From Maridesulfovibrio bastinii DSM 16055 (GTDB lineage: Bacteria; Desulfobacterota; Desulfovibrionia; Desulfovibrionales; Desulfovibrionaceae): 64,000 nucleotides of DNA. Below, one piece after another: positions 27,031 through 35,943 of the stretch. The DNA lies in assembly GCF_000429985.1 (NCBI RefSeq), contig NZ_AUCX01000006.1, forward strand, positions 1 through 64,000, in the 5' to 3' direction. Numbering within the stretch: the stretch's first letter is position 1; the number at the start of each line of letters is the position of its first letter. The notes below the pieces were generated by a model. The model had not been told where the DNA came from and searched no databases. It worked only from the letters and a program-made list of their open reading frames with translations. A program made the translations under genes and the position numbers.

Positions 27031-28812
27031 TTACATTTGCAGGCGGAAAGTATCGGTGGACAACTTCCGCTCAAGGCGTCTTGCCACGATGCTCATAAGG
27101 TAGCAACAGATAAAATACAATGCTGCGATAGTTGTGTAAATTTCAAAAGGATAAATCATGAGCCTGTTATTTATACCCTGAGCAACAAAGGTAAGCTCAA
27201 GAACACCAATAACATAAGCAAGGGAAGAGTCTTTAAAAATTGTGATAAACTGGCCGACAATAGCAGGAAGCATCTGTTTGAGAGCCTGAGGAATGATAAT
27301 TTTCCTCATGGTCTGAAAATAGGTGAGACCAGTACTTGCAGCAGCTTCAAACTGTCCCACGGGAAGGTTCTGAATACCGCTTCGCACAATTTCACCAAGA
27401 TATGCACCGGTAAAAATAGTCAGAGCTATGGTCGCACTCCAGAAAACATCGAGATAAGTATCGGTTAAAATAGGCACAAAGAAATATACCCAGAAAATAA
27501 CCATAATCAGGGGGTTTCCTCGGATAATTTCAATATACAGAGTGCTTGGGATAAGAAAGAGTTTGTTCTTTGATGTTCTGGCAACGCCCACAACCAGACC
27601 TATGATGAAGCTGACCACGATGGCAATAATCGACATCAAGATTGAATATGACAATCCACCGAGTCCCCATAAAACCTCATTGGGGCCACCGTTAGGAAAT
27701 CTCCAGATCAGCAGAGTCATGAAGTTGTCACGAATTACTCCGAAATTAAAATGGGAAATGCCGATTCCGGCTGCAATTATTACCGAAGCAATAAAGATAA
27801 TGAAAACAGCCTTCCAGATAAAAGAGAAAACTTTTGCAGTAGTATGCAGTACAGCTCTGCGCATGGCCTGAGTGCGGGTAAGGTTGAAGTCTTCCTGCCT
27901 TTTGCGAAAAAACTTTCGGCTGGCTTTGGAACAGAGGGAAAAAATAGATGTAACAGGCCAGAAAAAAGCATCCGCTATCAGATGTTTAGTAGTTTTAAGC
28001 TGCTGCGGTATAATCTGCATCTTAAAGTTAACAAGATTCAAAATGCCCGCGATAATAAGAGAAAGACTGAGATAGAGAACTGTTGCTGCGGTTGTCGCTT
28101 CGAACCCTTTAAAAGTGAGAGATTCTATCTGCTGTGAAGACCAGCAGAGTTCCGCCACGCCAACAACCATGGCCAGCGAAGAGTTTTTCATGTTATTTAG
28201 AAATTCACTTCCAAGCGGGGGGATAATTGATCTGAAGGCAAGGGGGAGGATAATTTTTGTCAGGGTCTGAAAAGGGCTTAAGCCGGAGGAATAAGATGCT
28301 TCCAGAAGCCCTTTGGGGATAGACTGAATACCCGCTCTTATGATTTCAGCCATGAACGAACTCGTATAGATACCCAGTCCGACTGTTGCTGCTATCATTT
28401 CATAATTACGATCGAACAGAAAATCTCGAGCCGCTTCAGGCAGTCCGACAGGCAGTGCAAAATACCAGAAAAAGAGCTGTACCAGCAGAGGTGTGTTTCT
28501 GAAAAATTCGACATAGCAGGTGCTGAACCAGTTCACAGGCTTAAACTGCGAAAGTCTTCCAAGACCGAAAACAATTCCAAGGCCAAGGGCTATGATGGAA
28601 CTTAAAATTGTTATGATTATGGTTTTCTGCAGCCCTGTTAAAAGCATTTTACCGAAAACCTGACCATAAGTAGCGTTCTTGGTAAAAAGAACTGACCAGT
28701 CAAACTTATAACCGAAGTTGAACACCCAGCCGAAATAATAAATAAAGGCTCCGGCGATTACGGCCAGACAAAGGTATTGAAACCACTCTTTTTCAAGATA
28801 TCTATTGATCAT
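27031..28812 (-). CDS. Amino acid ABC transporter permease, two domains fused
   Basis: A 593-residue inner-membrane protein made of two HisM/GltK-type permease domains in tandem. Domain 1 (about 60-280) carries the EAA loop EASYSSGLSPFQTLTKIILP. Domain 2 (about 385-590) carries EAAASTGLTYFQTMRKIIIP. A basic linker of roughly 60 residues (KASRKFFRKRQEDFNLTRTQ) joins them. Each domain has VEFFRNTPLL- or IEIIRGNPLI-type motifs typical of the polar amino acid uptake family. In E. coli-like systems these are two genes (gltJ and gltK). The complex would need the ATPase and binding protein encoded upstream. Confidence 0.93.
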   Translation of the reverse strand: MINRYLEKEWFQYLCLAVIAGAFIYYFGWVFNFGYKFDWSVLFTKNATYGQVFGKMLLTGLQKTIIITILSSIIALGLGIVFGLGRLSQFKPVNWFSTCYVEFFRNTPLLVQLFFWYFALPVGLPEAARDFLFDRNYEMIAATVGLGIYTSSFMAEIIRAGIQSIPKGLLEASYSSGLSPFQTLTKIILPLAFRSIIPPLGSEFLNNMKNSSLAMVVGVAELCWSSQQIESLTFKGFEATTAATVLYLSLSLIIAGILNLVNFKMQIIPQQLKTTKHLIADAFFWPVTSIFSLCSKASRKFFRKRQEDFNLTRTQAMRRAVLHTTAKVFSFIWKAVFIIFIASVIIAAGIGISHFNFGVIRDNFMTLLIWRFPNGGPNEVLWGLGGLSYSILMSIIAIVVSFIIGLVVGVARTSKNKLFLIPSTLYIEIIRGNPLIMVIFWVYFFVPILTDTYLDVFWSATIALTIFTGAYLGEIVRSGIQNLPVGQFEAAASTGLTYFQTMRKIIIPQALKQMLPAIVGQFITIFKDSSLAYVIGVLELTFVAQGINNRLMIYPFEIYTTIAALYFICCYLMSIVARRLERKLSTDTFRLQM

Positions 28813-28868
28813 TGTTGGAATGCTTCTTTAATAGCTCTGCCCTTCAAACGGGCATTTATTTTAAGGAC

Positions 28869-28897
28869 AAAAACGGGCCCGCCCTGCGGACCCGTTT
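28869..28897 (-). terminator. Intercistronic terminator between binding protein and permease
   Basis: On the minus strand AACGGGTCC pairs with GGGCCCGTT and is followed by TTTTTG. It lies between the stop of the binding protein and the permease start. This is common in ABC operons, where it lets the binding protein be made in excess. Confidence 0.7.
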
Positions 28898-28925
28898 TAT
28901 AATTCTCAATTTTGTAAAATACAGC

Positions 28926-29747
28926 CTAAGGCCACATTTCAATCTTTTCAGTAAGCGGGAAGTAGTACTTGGTGTCAGGACCGTACCATTTGTTGTAAAG
29001 TTCTTTGTAGGTTCCGTCTTTCCACATATCCTGAATAGTGAAGTTGATCAGATCGCGCCATGCGGAATCATCCTGAGGAAGACCAATACCGTAAGGTTCG
29101 TTGGAGAAGAAATCACCAACGAGTTCATACTTTCCGGGAACCTGAGCTGCATATCCAAGAAGAATTGTGGAGTCTGTGGACCATGCATCTACACGACCCA
29201 TCTGGAGAGCCTGAAAGCATTCGGGTTCTTTCTGGAAGGAAATAACTTTAGGAGCTTTGTCACCAAGGCTCAGCAGAAGATTTTTAACATTGATTTCAGA
29301 AGTTGTGCCCTGCTGAACAGCAACTCTTTTGCCTACAAAGTCTTTGAGGCTGTGGAATTTGCCTTTAGGAGCAAGCATTTTCTGACCATCAAAGAAATAA
29401 GTAATTGAAAAATCGATGGATTTGTCACGTTCACGCTTGTGGGTCATGTTGGAAAGAGACATGTCAATGCGACCGGTCTGAAGGAAGCTGATACGGGTCT
29501 TGTTGTTTACAGGAACCATTTCAATTTTGCATCCGAGACGTTTTGCAATTTCTTTTGCGATATCAACGTCAAGACCAACCCATTCTTTCTTTTCGTTGTA
29601 GAAACCACCGGGAATAGAGTCGGTCATGAGACCGGCACGTACAACTTTTTCCTTCATAACTTTGTCATAAGTAGCACCAGCCACTGCGCTCGCGGCAACA
29701 CTCAGAACAAGAGCGGCTGCAAGACCAAGCATCATCAACTTCTTCAT
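28926..29747 (-). CDS. Amino acid ABC transporter substrate-binding protein
   Basis: A periplasmic solute-binding protein of family 3 (SBP_bac_3). The start at ATG 29747 follows AGGAGGA and gives 273 residues with a classic signal peptide (MKKLMMLGLAAALVLSVAASAVA). The 17 residues of the longer frame are not credible. Ligand-pocket motifs are VVRAGLMTDSIPGGFYNEK, GLDVDIAKEIAKRLGC, RIDMSLSNMTHKRERDKSIDFS and KRVAVQQGTTSEINV. The substrate is probably a polar or acidic amino acid, but this cannot be told from sequence. Confidence 0.93.
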   Translation of the reverse strand: MKKLMMLGLAAALVLSVAASAVAGATYDKVMKEKVVRAGLMTDSIPGGFYNEKKEWVGLDVDIAKEIAKRLGCKIEMVPVNNKTRISFLQTGRIDMSLSNMTHKRERDKSIDFSITYFFDGQKMLAPKGKFHSLKDFVGKRVAVQQGTTSEINVKNLLLSLGDKAPKVISFQKEPECFQALQMGRVDAWSTDSTILLGYAAQVPGKYELVGDFFSNEPYGIGLPQDDSAWRDLINFTIQDMWKDGTYKELYNKWYGPDTKYYFPLTEKIEMWP

Positions 29748-29846
29748 TTCATCCTCCTGCGGAATAAACAGTTTTGTATATAAAGATACCAAAAACAAAA
29801 AACAGCTTTTTATTATATAATGATAAAAACGCTGCTGATTTTCATA

Positions 29847-30575
29847 TCAATGAGCAAGAATCTTGCTGAGGAACAGTTTGGAACGCTCATGCTGCGGGTT
29901 TTTGAAAAATTCGTCAGGTGTGTTTTCTTCAATAAGTGTTCCCTCGTCCATAAAAAGAACCCTGTCGGCAACTTCTCTGGCAAACCCCATTTCGTGAGTT
30001 ACGCATACCATAGTCATGCCTTCTCTAGCCAATGCTTTCATTACATCCAGAACCTCGTTAATCATTTCCGGATCGAGTGCGGAAGTTGGCTCATCAAAAA
30101 GCATGATATGCGGACGCATTGCAAGACCGCGGGCTATGGCCACACGCTGCTGCTGCCCTCCGGACAACTGGGCGGGATAGAAACCGGCTTTATCAGGGAT
30201 ATTAACTTTTGAAAGCAGTTCCATGGCGAGCTCATTTGCTTCTTTGGTTCTCATTCCTCTAACCATGGTTGGAGCCAGAGTAATATTTTCCAGAACTGTC
30301 ATATGGGGATAAAGATTGAACTGCTGAAAAACAAATCCTATCTCAGCTCTTAACAAAGGAAGGTTGACCCTCGGGCCGTTAACATCTGTTCCCTCAACTT
30401 CGATTATCCCTTCCTGAATAGGCTCAAGCCTGTTAATGCAACGAATCATTGTACTTTTACCAGAACCTGAAGGTCCGCACACAACTACAACTTCGCCCTG
30501 TTTAATATGAAGATTCAGTTCCCTCAGCGCATGGTATTCGCCGTAAAACTTATTTACACCTTTAAATTTTATCAC
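29847..30575 (-). CDS. Amino acid ABC transporter ATP-binding protein
   Basis: GlnQ-type ATPase, 242 residues. The Walker A motif is GPSGSGKST, the Q loop is [16 protein letters not shown], the signature is [16 protein letters not shown], the Walker B is [14 protein letters not shown] and the H loop is VTHEMGF. It is first in an operon with the binding protein (100-bp gap) and the fused permease. A divergent sigma-54 activator gene lies across a 290-bp AT-rich gap. Confidence 0.95.
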   Translation of the reverse strand: MIKFKGVNKFYGEYHALRELNLHIKQGEVVVVCGPSGSGKSTMIRCINRLEPIQEGIIEVEGTDVNGPRVNLPLLRAEIGFVFQQFNLYPHMTVLENITLAPTMVRGMRTKEANELAMELLSKVNIPDKAGFYPAQLSGGQQQRVAIARGLAMRPHIMLFDEPTSALDPEMINEVLDVMKALAREGMTMVCVTHEMGFAREVADRVLFMDEGTLIEENTPDEFFKNPQHERSKLFLSKILAH

Positions 30576-30865
30576 TTTTGTAAAATCCCCTAAAAATGTT
30601 CGTTACTTGGTGGTGCCTAATTACCAAAACGATACTTTTTGGGCAAGTCGATGTAAAATCAACCTTTTTAAAGATGTTTTTTTGTTATGAGTCATTTTAT
30701 AACCGTATTTTTAACAAAAGAGTAAATTTAAGCCAATTTTTTACACGTTTCTAACAGCACCTTATTTTAATATATTTCGCTACTCGTAAAAAAAAGCCAA
30801 AACATTACGCTTTTAACAATTTTAGATGGTTGAAAAGGTTGCCACTTAGATATATGAAGTTAGTC

Positions 30866-32299
30866 ATGCCTGAGAATACTCTATTATTCATAGCTGATCC
30901 CCAGTCTGTCACTTCGGTTTTTTCCCCGCTCAAAGAAGCCGGGTTTGAAGCCGGACTTGCCGACAACCTGAACGGTGCTATAAATTTCATAAAAAAATCA
31001 AATCCGTGTCTAATCTTTACCAGACCGATAATGCAGGGATACTCAGCCCAGGCACTTCTTGCCGAGGCGGTGAATATTGAAAATTTCCCGCCGGTAATCA
31101 TCTTCTCCCGCAACGGCTCTGCCGATGAAGCCCAGAAATTTATGGAGCTTGGGGCCAGAGATTACTGGCTTGAGCCGCTCTCGTGGGAAAAAATCAAGTT
31201 GATGCTCCCTGAAAAAAGAGCCTCAGAACCGGATTCGAGCGCAGAGCATAAAAGCAGCTCCCCACAACCCAGCAAGGGAACTCAGGGCAAATTTCAGATA
31301 ATTGGAAAACATCCTGCGGTACTCAGGGTTCTTGCCCTTGCCAAGCAAGTGGCGAAATCCAAAGCAACAGTTCTTATTTCCGGGGAATCAGGAACCGGTA
31401 AAGAAATGTTCGCCCGTTTCCTGCACCACCATTCGGATAGAATTGATAAACCCTTTGTAGCTATAAACTGTGCCGCCCTGCCGGAGCACCTCCTTGAATC
31501 AGAACTTTTCGGCCATGAAAAAGGCGCTTTCACCGGTGCAATAAGCCGTAAGCTCGGCAAATTTGAGCTGGCTTCAGGTGGAACAATACTGCTCGATGAA
31601 ATCACTGAAATGGACATGGGATTGCAGGCAAAACTGCTCAGAGTTCTTCAGGAAGGGCAGATAGACCGGGTCGGTGGAGTTGAAACTACAAATGTAGATG
31701 TCCGTATTCTGGCAACTACCAACCGCGACCTTGAAGAAACAGTAAAAGAAGGAAAATTCAGGCAGGACCTCTACTACCGCCTGAATGTTATTCCACTCAA
31801 GCTCCCTCCACTCTGCAAACGTGGTGAGGATGTGATGCTGCTGGCTAAATTTTTTGTGGACCGCTACTGCTCCGATTACGGTCTGAGTCCTCTCGAATTT
31901 TCAGCTGAGGCTAAAAGCTGGATGCTCGGTTACGAATGGCCGGGAAACGTTCGTGAACTTCAGAACCTTATGGAAAGGGCTGTTCTTCTCGCCGGAGCAG
32001 GGCCAATTATGCCCATGCATTTCCTTAATGACCCGGAAGCATGGATGCCGGAATCCGAGGCGACTTCTGTTTTACAGGATGGAGCTGTTTCCGGAACAGA
32101 ATCACAGATTTCAGGGCAGGCACAATTTTCACCGTCATCAGGAGTCATCCCCATCGCCGAGATGGAAAAACAACTGATAATTCAAAGCCTCGACCAGACC
32201 TCCGGCAACAGAACAAAAGCCGCAGAATTGCTGGGAATATCTGTCAGAACCTTACGGAACAAGCTTAACGATTACAAAAAAGACGGGCTTGAGCTATAA
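30866..32299 (+). CDS. Sigma-54-dependent activator with degenerate receiver
   Basis: An NtrC-family regulator of 477 residues from ATG 30866; earlier in-frame starts at 30830 (TTG) and 30854 are possible. The receiver (about 5-112) lacks its phosphorylation site, with R53 where Asp is expected (LIFTRPIMQG) and E103 for the conserved Lys. The AAA+ domain has Walker A GESGTGKE, the sigma-54 contact loop GAFTGA, Walker B GGTILLDEI and the arginine finger region. A Fis-type helix-turn-helix closes the protein (NRTKAAELLGISVRTLRNKL). It should open sigma-54 promoters. The neighbouring amino acid ABC operon is a candidate target. Confidence 0.9.
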   Translation: MPENTLLFIADPQSVTSVFSPLKEAGFEAGLADNLNGAINFIKKSNPCLIFTRPIMQGYSAQALLAEAVNIENFPPVIIFSRNGSADEAQKFMELGARDYWLEPLSWEKIKLMLPEKRASEPDSSAEHKSSSPQPSKGTQGKFQIIGKHPAVLRVLALAKQVAKSKATVLISGESGTGKEMFARFLHHHSDRIDKPFVAINCAALPEHLLESELFGHEKGAFTGAISRKLGKFELASGGTILLDEITEMDMGLQAKLLRVLQEGQIDRVGGVETTNVDVRILATTNRDLEETVKEGKFRQDLYYRLNVIPLKLPPLCKRGEDVMLLAKFFVDRYCSDYGLSPLEFSAEAKSWMLGYEWPGNVRELQNLMERAVLLAGAGPIMPMHFLNDPEAWMPESEATSVLQDGAVSGTESQISGQAQFSPSSGVIPIAEMEKQLIIQSLDQTSGNRTKAAELLGISVRTLRNKLNDYKKDGLEL

Positions 32300-32326
32300 A
32301 ACACATCTTTTATAAAGCTATAAACA

Positions 32327-32360
32327 AAATGGCTGGGTGCAGATCTGCATCCAGCCATTT
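32327..32360 (+). terminator. Bidirectional terminator between the activator and serS
   Basis: A stem aaatggctgg / ccagccattt with an inner tgcag/ctgca pairing is followed by a T-run on the plus strand. On the minus strand TTTTG and T-rich DNA follow, so it can also end serS. Confidence 0.85.
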
Positions 32361-32436
32361 TTTTATTATCTGATCTCAAGCAGCTAAAACTTAAGGAATT
32401 CCGTTAAACACGGACCAATTATCAAACCCTGCTGTT

Positions 32437-33714
32437 CTATTCTGCTGTGATAACTTCCATACCACCCATGTAAGGACGCAAAGCTTCCGGAACAACGATT
32501 GAACCGTCTTTCTGCTGATAGTTCTCGACAACGGCAACAAATGTTCTGCCGACAGCAAGGCCGGAACCATTAAGAGTGTGTACAAAAAAGCTTTTCTTAC
32601 CACTTTTGGGTTTAAAGCGGATGTTGGCACGGCGGGCCTGAAAGTCTCCGCAGTTGGAGCATGAAGATATCTCGCGATACTTATCCTGTCCGGGCAGCCA
32701 GACTTCAAGGTCATAGGTCTTTCTGGAAGTGAATCCCATATCTCCGGTGCAGAGGGTAATGACCCTGTAATGCAGATTCAGGCGTTTCAGAATTTCTTCC
32801 GCATTGGCTGTCATCTCTTCAAGATCATCAAAAGAATTATCAGGATGTGCAAAGCGCACCATTTCAACTTTATGGAACTGGTGCTGCCTTATCAGGCCTT
32901 TGGTATCCTTGCCGTATGAACCGGCTTCCGAACGAAAACAGGGAGTGGGAGCACAATATTTTACGGAAAGATCTTCTTCATCAAGCACTTCATCACGATG
33001 CAGATTTGTGAGTGGAACCTCTGCCGTAGGAATCATGAAATAATCAAGTCCTTCTACTTTAAATAGGTCTTCCTCAAATTTAGGAAGCTGGCCTGTTCCA
33101 AAAAGTGAATCACGGTTGACGATATAGGGAGGAATAATCTCCTGATAGCCGTGCTCATTTGTCTGAATATCAATCATAAAAGCAGTCAAAGCACGTTCAA
33201 GTTTTGCGCCCCATTTTTTAAGGACGGCAAATCTGGCCCCTGTAAGCTTTGCGGCACGTTCAAAATCAACACCACCAAGTTCTACGGCAAGATCCCAGTG
33301 TTCACGAGGTGTAAAATCAAATTCAGGTTTTTCTCCCCAGTATCTTTCAACAGGGTTATCATTTTCATCTTTACCCACAGGAACAGATTCATGGGGAATA
33401 TTAGGTACTGAGGCAAGCCACTTGCTTTCAGCACTTTCAATATCTCTCAGATCTTCATCAAGAGCCTTGATTTTTCCTGAAAGCTCACCCATACGGGATA
33501 TAATTTCGCTGGCATCTCCGCCTTCGCGTTTAATTTTAGCAATATCACCGGATGTTGAATTGCGTTCAGCCTTTAATGATTCAACTTCCTGCAAAAGCTC
33601 TTTGCGCCTGTTGTCAAGCTCACGGAACTCGTTGACATCAAGGTTTGAATTTCTTTTTTCAAGACTGGCTTTAACTTCATCCAGATTATTTTGTACAAAC
33701 TTCAAATCGAGCAT
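32437..33714 (-). CDS. serS: Seryl-tRNA synthetase
   Basis: Class II synthetase charging tRNA-Ser and tRNA-Sec, 425 residues. The N-terminal antiparallel coiled coil (about 30-105, [20 protein letters not shown]) grips the tRNA variable arm. Motif 2 is seen in [24 protein letters not shown] and motif 3 in [20 protein letters not shown]. The C-terminal [10 protein letters not shown] is typical. An ATG start at 33714 follows an AGGAGAT-like site. Confidence 0.97.
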   Translation of the reverse strand: MLDLKFVQNNLDEVKASLEKRNSNLDVNEFRELDNRRKELLQEVESLKAERNSTSGDIAKIKREGGDASEIISRMGELSGKIKALDEDLRDIESAESKWLASVPNIPHESVPVGKDENDNPVERYWGEKPEFDFTPREHWDLAVELGGVDFERAAKLTGARFAVLKKWGAKLERALTAFMIDIQTNEHGYQEIIPPYIVNRDSLFGTGQLPKFEEDLFKVEGLDYFMIPTAEVPLTNLHRDEVLDEEDLSVKYCAPTPCFRSEAGSYGKDTKGLIRQHQFHKVEMVRFAHPDNSFDDLEEMTANAEEILKRLNLHYRVITLCTGDMGFTSRKTYDLEVWLPGQDKYREISSCSNCGDFQARRANIRFKPKSGKKSFFVHTLNGSGLAVGRTFVAVVENYQQKDGSIVVPEALRPYMGGMEVITAE

Positions 33715-33805
33715 GACTATCTCCTGAGTAAAACTGATTGCTTCTGCATTTAACGAAATAGTTTACATTAATAAAGGGTCAAGCACCTGATAAGGGAGAA
33801 TTAAA

Positions 33806-34198
33806 TTATGGTTTTTCAACTCCCATGGCCTTGTTTGCCCGGATACAAAGCATATTAATACCGAACCCGACAAATAAAAGTAATGAAATATAACTGTTTT
33901 TCCAAACGGCAAACAAAAAAACCGCTACTGCGGCTAACACAAGAACAAACCGTGATATTTTTTTAAAATCCCATTTTTTTGCAATCCAGCTGCGTTCCCA
34001 CTTAAGACACATTTCAACAAATTTAAATGGCGGTTTTGCTTCCGGAAGCTTAAGACAAGCGGCAATCCAAAAAACTATCCCGGCTAATGAAATAAGGATA
34101 CTATGATTCCATAAGGCCGTCAGCATTACAATTGACCCAAAAAGCAGCATTATCCAGTTCCAATGGTTCTGGTGTAATTTCCAAAATTTTGTTATCAT
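33806..34198 (-). CDS. Small hydrophobic membrane protein
   Basis: A 130-residue protein with two pairs of predicted membrane helices (about 14-32, 33-50, 84-101 and 104-122) and a basic, tryptophan-rich loop between them (WERSWIAKKWDFKK). I do not recognise a family. The ribosome site is weak. It stands alone on the minus strand between serS and the divergent rubrerythrin gene. Confidence 0.6.
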   Translation of the reverse strand: MITKFWKLHQNHWNWIMLLFGSIVMLTALWNHSILISLAGIVFWIAACLKLPEAKPPFKFVEMCLKWERSWIAKKWDFKKISRFVLVLAAVAVFLFAVWKNSYISLLLFVGFGINMLCIRANKAMGVEKP

Positions 34199-34226
34199 TT
34201 TTTATTATTTTATTTCGGATACTTAA

Positions 34227-34296
34227 ATAATAATTTTATTATTAGTAATAATTATTATTATTTTTTACTTGCATTTTTTTTCTAAGCTGGTAGAAC
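34227..34296 (+). promoter_or_regulatory. Promoter and AT-rich operator region of rubrerythrin
   Basis: TTGCAT at 34269-34274, 16-bp spacer, TAGAAC at 34291-34296. Just upstream, 34227-34262 holds overlapping A/T inverted repeats, including AATAATAA-tt-TTATTATT, that resemble PerR/Fur-type boxes in composition. A perfect five-base stem hairpin (GGGTG...CACCC) lies in the leader near 34310. Confidence 0.4.
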
Positions 34297-34384
34297 TGTT
34301 TTCAACGACGGGGTGAGAGTCACCCTGAACAAATTATTCAAACAAATTTAAACCATTATAATAAAAAATCACAGGAGAAAAATC

Positions 34385-34879
34385 ATGAGCAAGACTCTTC
34401 AGAATCTTAAAGACGCTTTCGCAGGTGAATCACAGGCTAACCGTAAATACCTCGCTTTTGCTAAAAAGGCAGAAGACGAAGGACATACACAGGCAGCAAA
34501 ACTTTTCCGTGCAGCAGCTGAAGCAGAGACAATCCACGCCCATTCACATCTGCGCATGATGAAAGGCATCAACTCCACTGCTGACAACCTCAAGGAAGCC
34601 ATTGAAGGCGAAACCTATGAGTTCAAAACCATGTACCCTGAGATGATTGAGGATGCAAAGGCTGAAGATGAAAGAGCAGCAGCAAGATATTTCGATTTTG
34701 CAAATCAGGCTGAAGAATGCCATGCCAACCTCTACACAAAAGCTCTTGAATCCCTTGAGAAGCCCGAAGAAGTAACCTACTACGTATGCAGCGTTTGCGG
34801 TCACATTCACGAAGGAAAACCTGAAGACAAGTGTCCTATCTGTAACGCTCCTGCAAAAAGCTACTTCGAAGTTAAATAA
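34385..34879 (+). CDS. rbr: Rubrerythrin
   Basis: Non-haem iron peroxidase of the oxidative stress defence of anaerobes, 164 residues. The four-helix ferritin-like domain holds the diiron ligands in FAGESQANRKYLAFA, AEAETIHAHSHL, AIEGETYEFKTMYP and ANQAEECHANLY. The C-terminal rubredoxin-like domain has CSVCGHIHEG and CPICNAP. Both CxxC pairs are intact. A strong AGGAGA site precedes the ATG, and a T-rich terminator follows the stop. Confidence 0.95.
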   Translation: MSKTLQNLKDAFAGESQANRKYLAFAKKAEDEGHTQAAKLFRAAAEAETIHAHSHLRMMKGINSTADNLKEAIEGETYEFKTMYPEMIEDAKAEDERAAARYFDFANQAEECHANLYTKALESLEKPEEVTYYVCSVCGHIHEGKPEDKCPICNAPAKSYFEVK

Positions 34880-34906
34880 TATTTCACTTCACCAGCCACA
34901 CACCAA

Positions 34907-34942
34907 GCCCTCCGTGACTATGTTACGGGGGGCTGCTTTTTT
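34907..34942 (+). terminator. Terminator of rubrerythrin
   Basis: A 9-bp stem (gccctccgt / acggggggc, one G-T pair) is followed by a run of six T, about 30 nt after the stop codon. Confidence 0.8.
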
Positions 34943-35023
34943 AAGTATAACCAAAAATCATATAGAAATTAAGTTGCATGAAGTCATGGGAAATATAATC
35001 CTGTGAATTCTGTTTGAGCTCTA

Positions 35024-35071
35024 AAATGCGAAACCGGACTGCATAATATTATGCAGTCCGGTTTCGCATTT
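35024..35071. repeat. 48-bp perfect palindrome
   Basis: The two 24-base arms are exact reverse complements with no spacer, centred at 35047/35048 on AATATT. Convergent genes lie on both sides, so a bidirectional transcript end is the plainest reading. It has only short T-tracts, and rubrerythrin already has a terminator 80 bp to the left. Confidence 0.8.
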
Positions 35072-35130
35072 CCTGCCGGGCAAAATAAACTTTCACCATT
35101 TACGGCAGGGACCCGGGAGTCACATTCAGA

Positions 35131-35150
35131 CTCCTGAATTGATTCAGGAG
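35131..35150 (-). terminator. Hairpin after the sigma-54-driven gene
   Basis: A 9-bp stem (ctcctgaat / attcaggag) with a two-base loop lies directly after the stop at 35152. A competing stem GGAGTC...GACTCC (about 35115-35134) uses the same left arm. Confidence 0.5.
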
Positions 35151-35151
35151 C

Positions 35152-35634
35152 CTAAATGTAATCACCTCTGTTAAATTTCATCTGTTCGGTCACGGCCATA
35201 ACTTCAACCTCATTGACAATAGCGTCCAGTTCAGGATTTTTCTGGCTCATATCCGGCCAGTTTTTTCTGATCTCCTGAACATCGCTTTGCAGACCTTCAA
35301 GAGAACTGTACGCATCTTTGAGGCTTGACTCACCGGAGGATGATAACTGCCCTGCATAATCATCAAGGCGACCCAGAACACCCTCCACTTTGCCGGTCAG
35401 TTGCTGTGTATCATTCTCAACAGACTTGACATTTTCAACCATGTTAAGATTCAGCAACGGATTAATGGCCTGAAGACCCGGAACAGAGGTTGCGGTCTGA
35501 CTTGCCGAAGCCTGAGTCTGTTCCACTTCCTGATCAAGGAATTCCCCGAAGGATGCTCCCTTTACCTTTTTGGTCTTATTGCCCTGTTCCTGCTGTTGCA
35601 GGGCATCAACCTGATCTGAACGAATCTTCATCAT
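35152..35634 (-). CDS. Small acidic cytoplasmic protein with sigma-54 promoter
   Basis: A 160-residue hydrophilic protein without membrane segments. It has a low-complexity Q/T/S-rich part (about 35-60), then helical stretches (VENVKSVENDTQQLTGKVEGVLG, LKDAYSSLEGLQSDVQEIRK) and a conserved-looking tail, AVTEQMKFNRGDYI. The tail and helix pattern recall flagellar rod, hook or chaperone-type proteins, but I cannot assign a family. A GAGGAG ribosome site precedes the ATG. The sigma-54 promoter at 35669-35685 supports a flagellar or nutrient-regulated role, which is inference. Confidence 0.65.
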   Translation of the reverse strand: MMKIRSDQVDALQQQEQGNKTKKVKGASFGEFLDQEVEQTQASASQTATSVPGLQAINPLLNLNMVENVKSVENDTQQLTGKVEGVLGRLDDYAGQLSSSGESSLKDAYSSLEGLQSDVQEIRKNWPDMSQKNPELDAIVNEVEVMAVTEQMKFNRGDYI

Positions 35635-35668
35635 TTTCTGCTCCTCAGCCTATGGTTTACCTAAAATA

Positions 35669-35685
35669 TGCAAAGAGTCTGCCAA
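35669..35685 (-). promoter_or_regulatory. Sigma-54 promoter (-24/-12)
   Basis: The minus strand reads TTGGCAGACTCTTTGCA, with TGGCA at -24 and TTGCA at -12 in the exact family spacing. It lies about 35 nt before the start codon at 35634. This is the clearest sigma-54 site I found in the window. Confidence 0.75.
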
Positions 35686-35824
35686 AACCCTTAACAGGAG
35701 CTAACATATTGAATTACATATATTAATTTATTTATTAATAAGGAAATATTTTCCTTAAGATGGAAAAACTTTCCTTTCCTGAATCTATTTAATTTAATTA
35801 CAAGAATAAATCATAAGAAAAGAC

Positions 35825-35854
35825 TTGTCCATCAGCTTAAATTTTCGTTACAAT
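35825..35854 (+). promoter_or_regulatory. Candidate promoter of the UspA gene
   Basis: TTGTCC at 35825-35830, 18-bp spacer, TACAAT at 35849-35854, followed by a leader of roughly 80 nt with an AAAGGAGA ribosome site. The rest of the 308-bp gap holds the sigma-54 site on the other strand and AT-rich sequence. Confidence 0.45.
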
Positions 35855-35943
35855 TCCACTCAATTAATGGCGAGCCCTTTAATAAAAAATTTTATTAATT
35901 ACGATGTATTGCGAACGGATTTGAACTTCAAAGGAGAATCACA

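Noticed and set aside
30576-30865. Sigma-54 promoter in the gap between the ABC operon and the activator gene
   Set aside because: TTGGC motifs occur on the minus strand but the matching TTGC element is missing at the required spacing.
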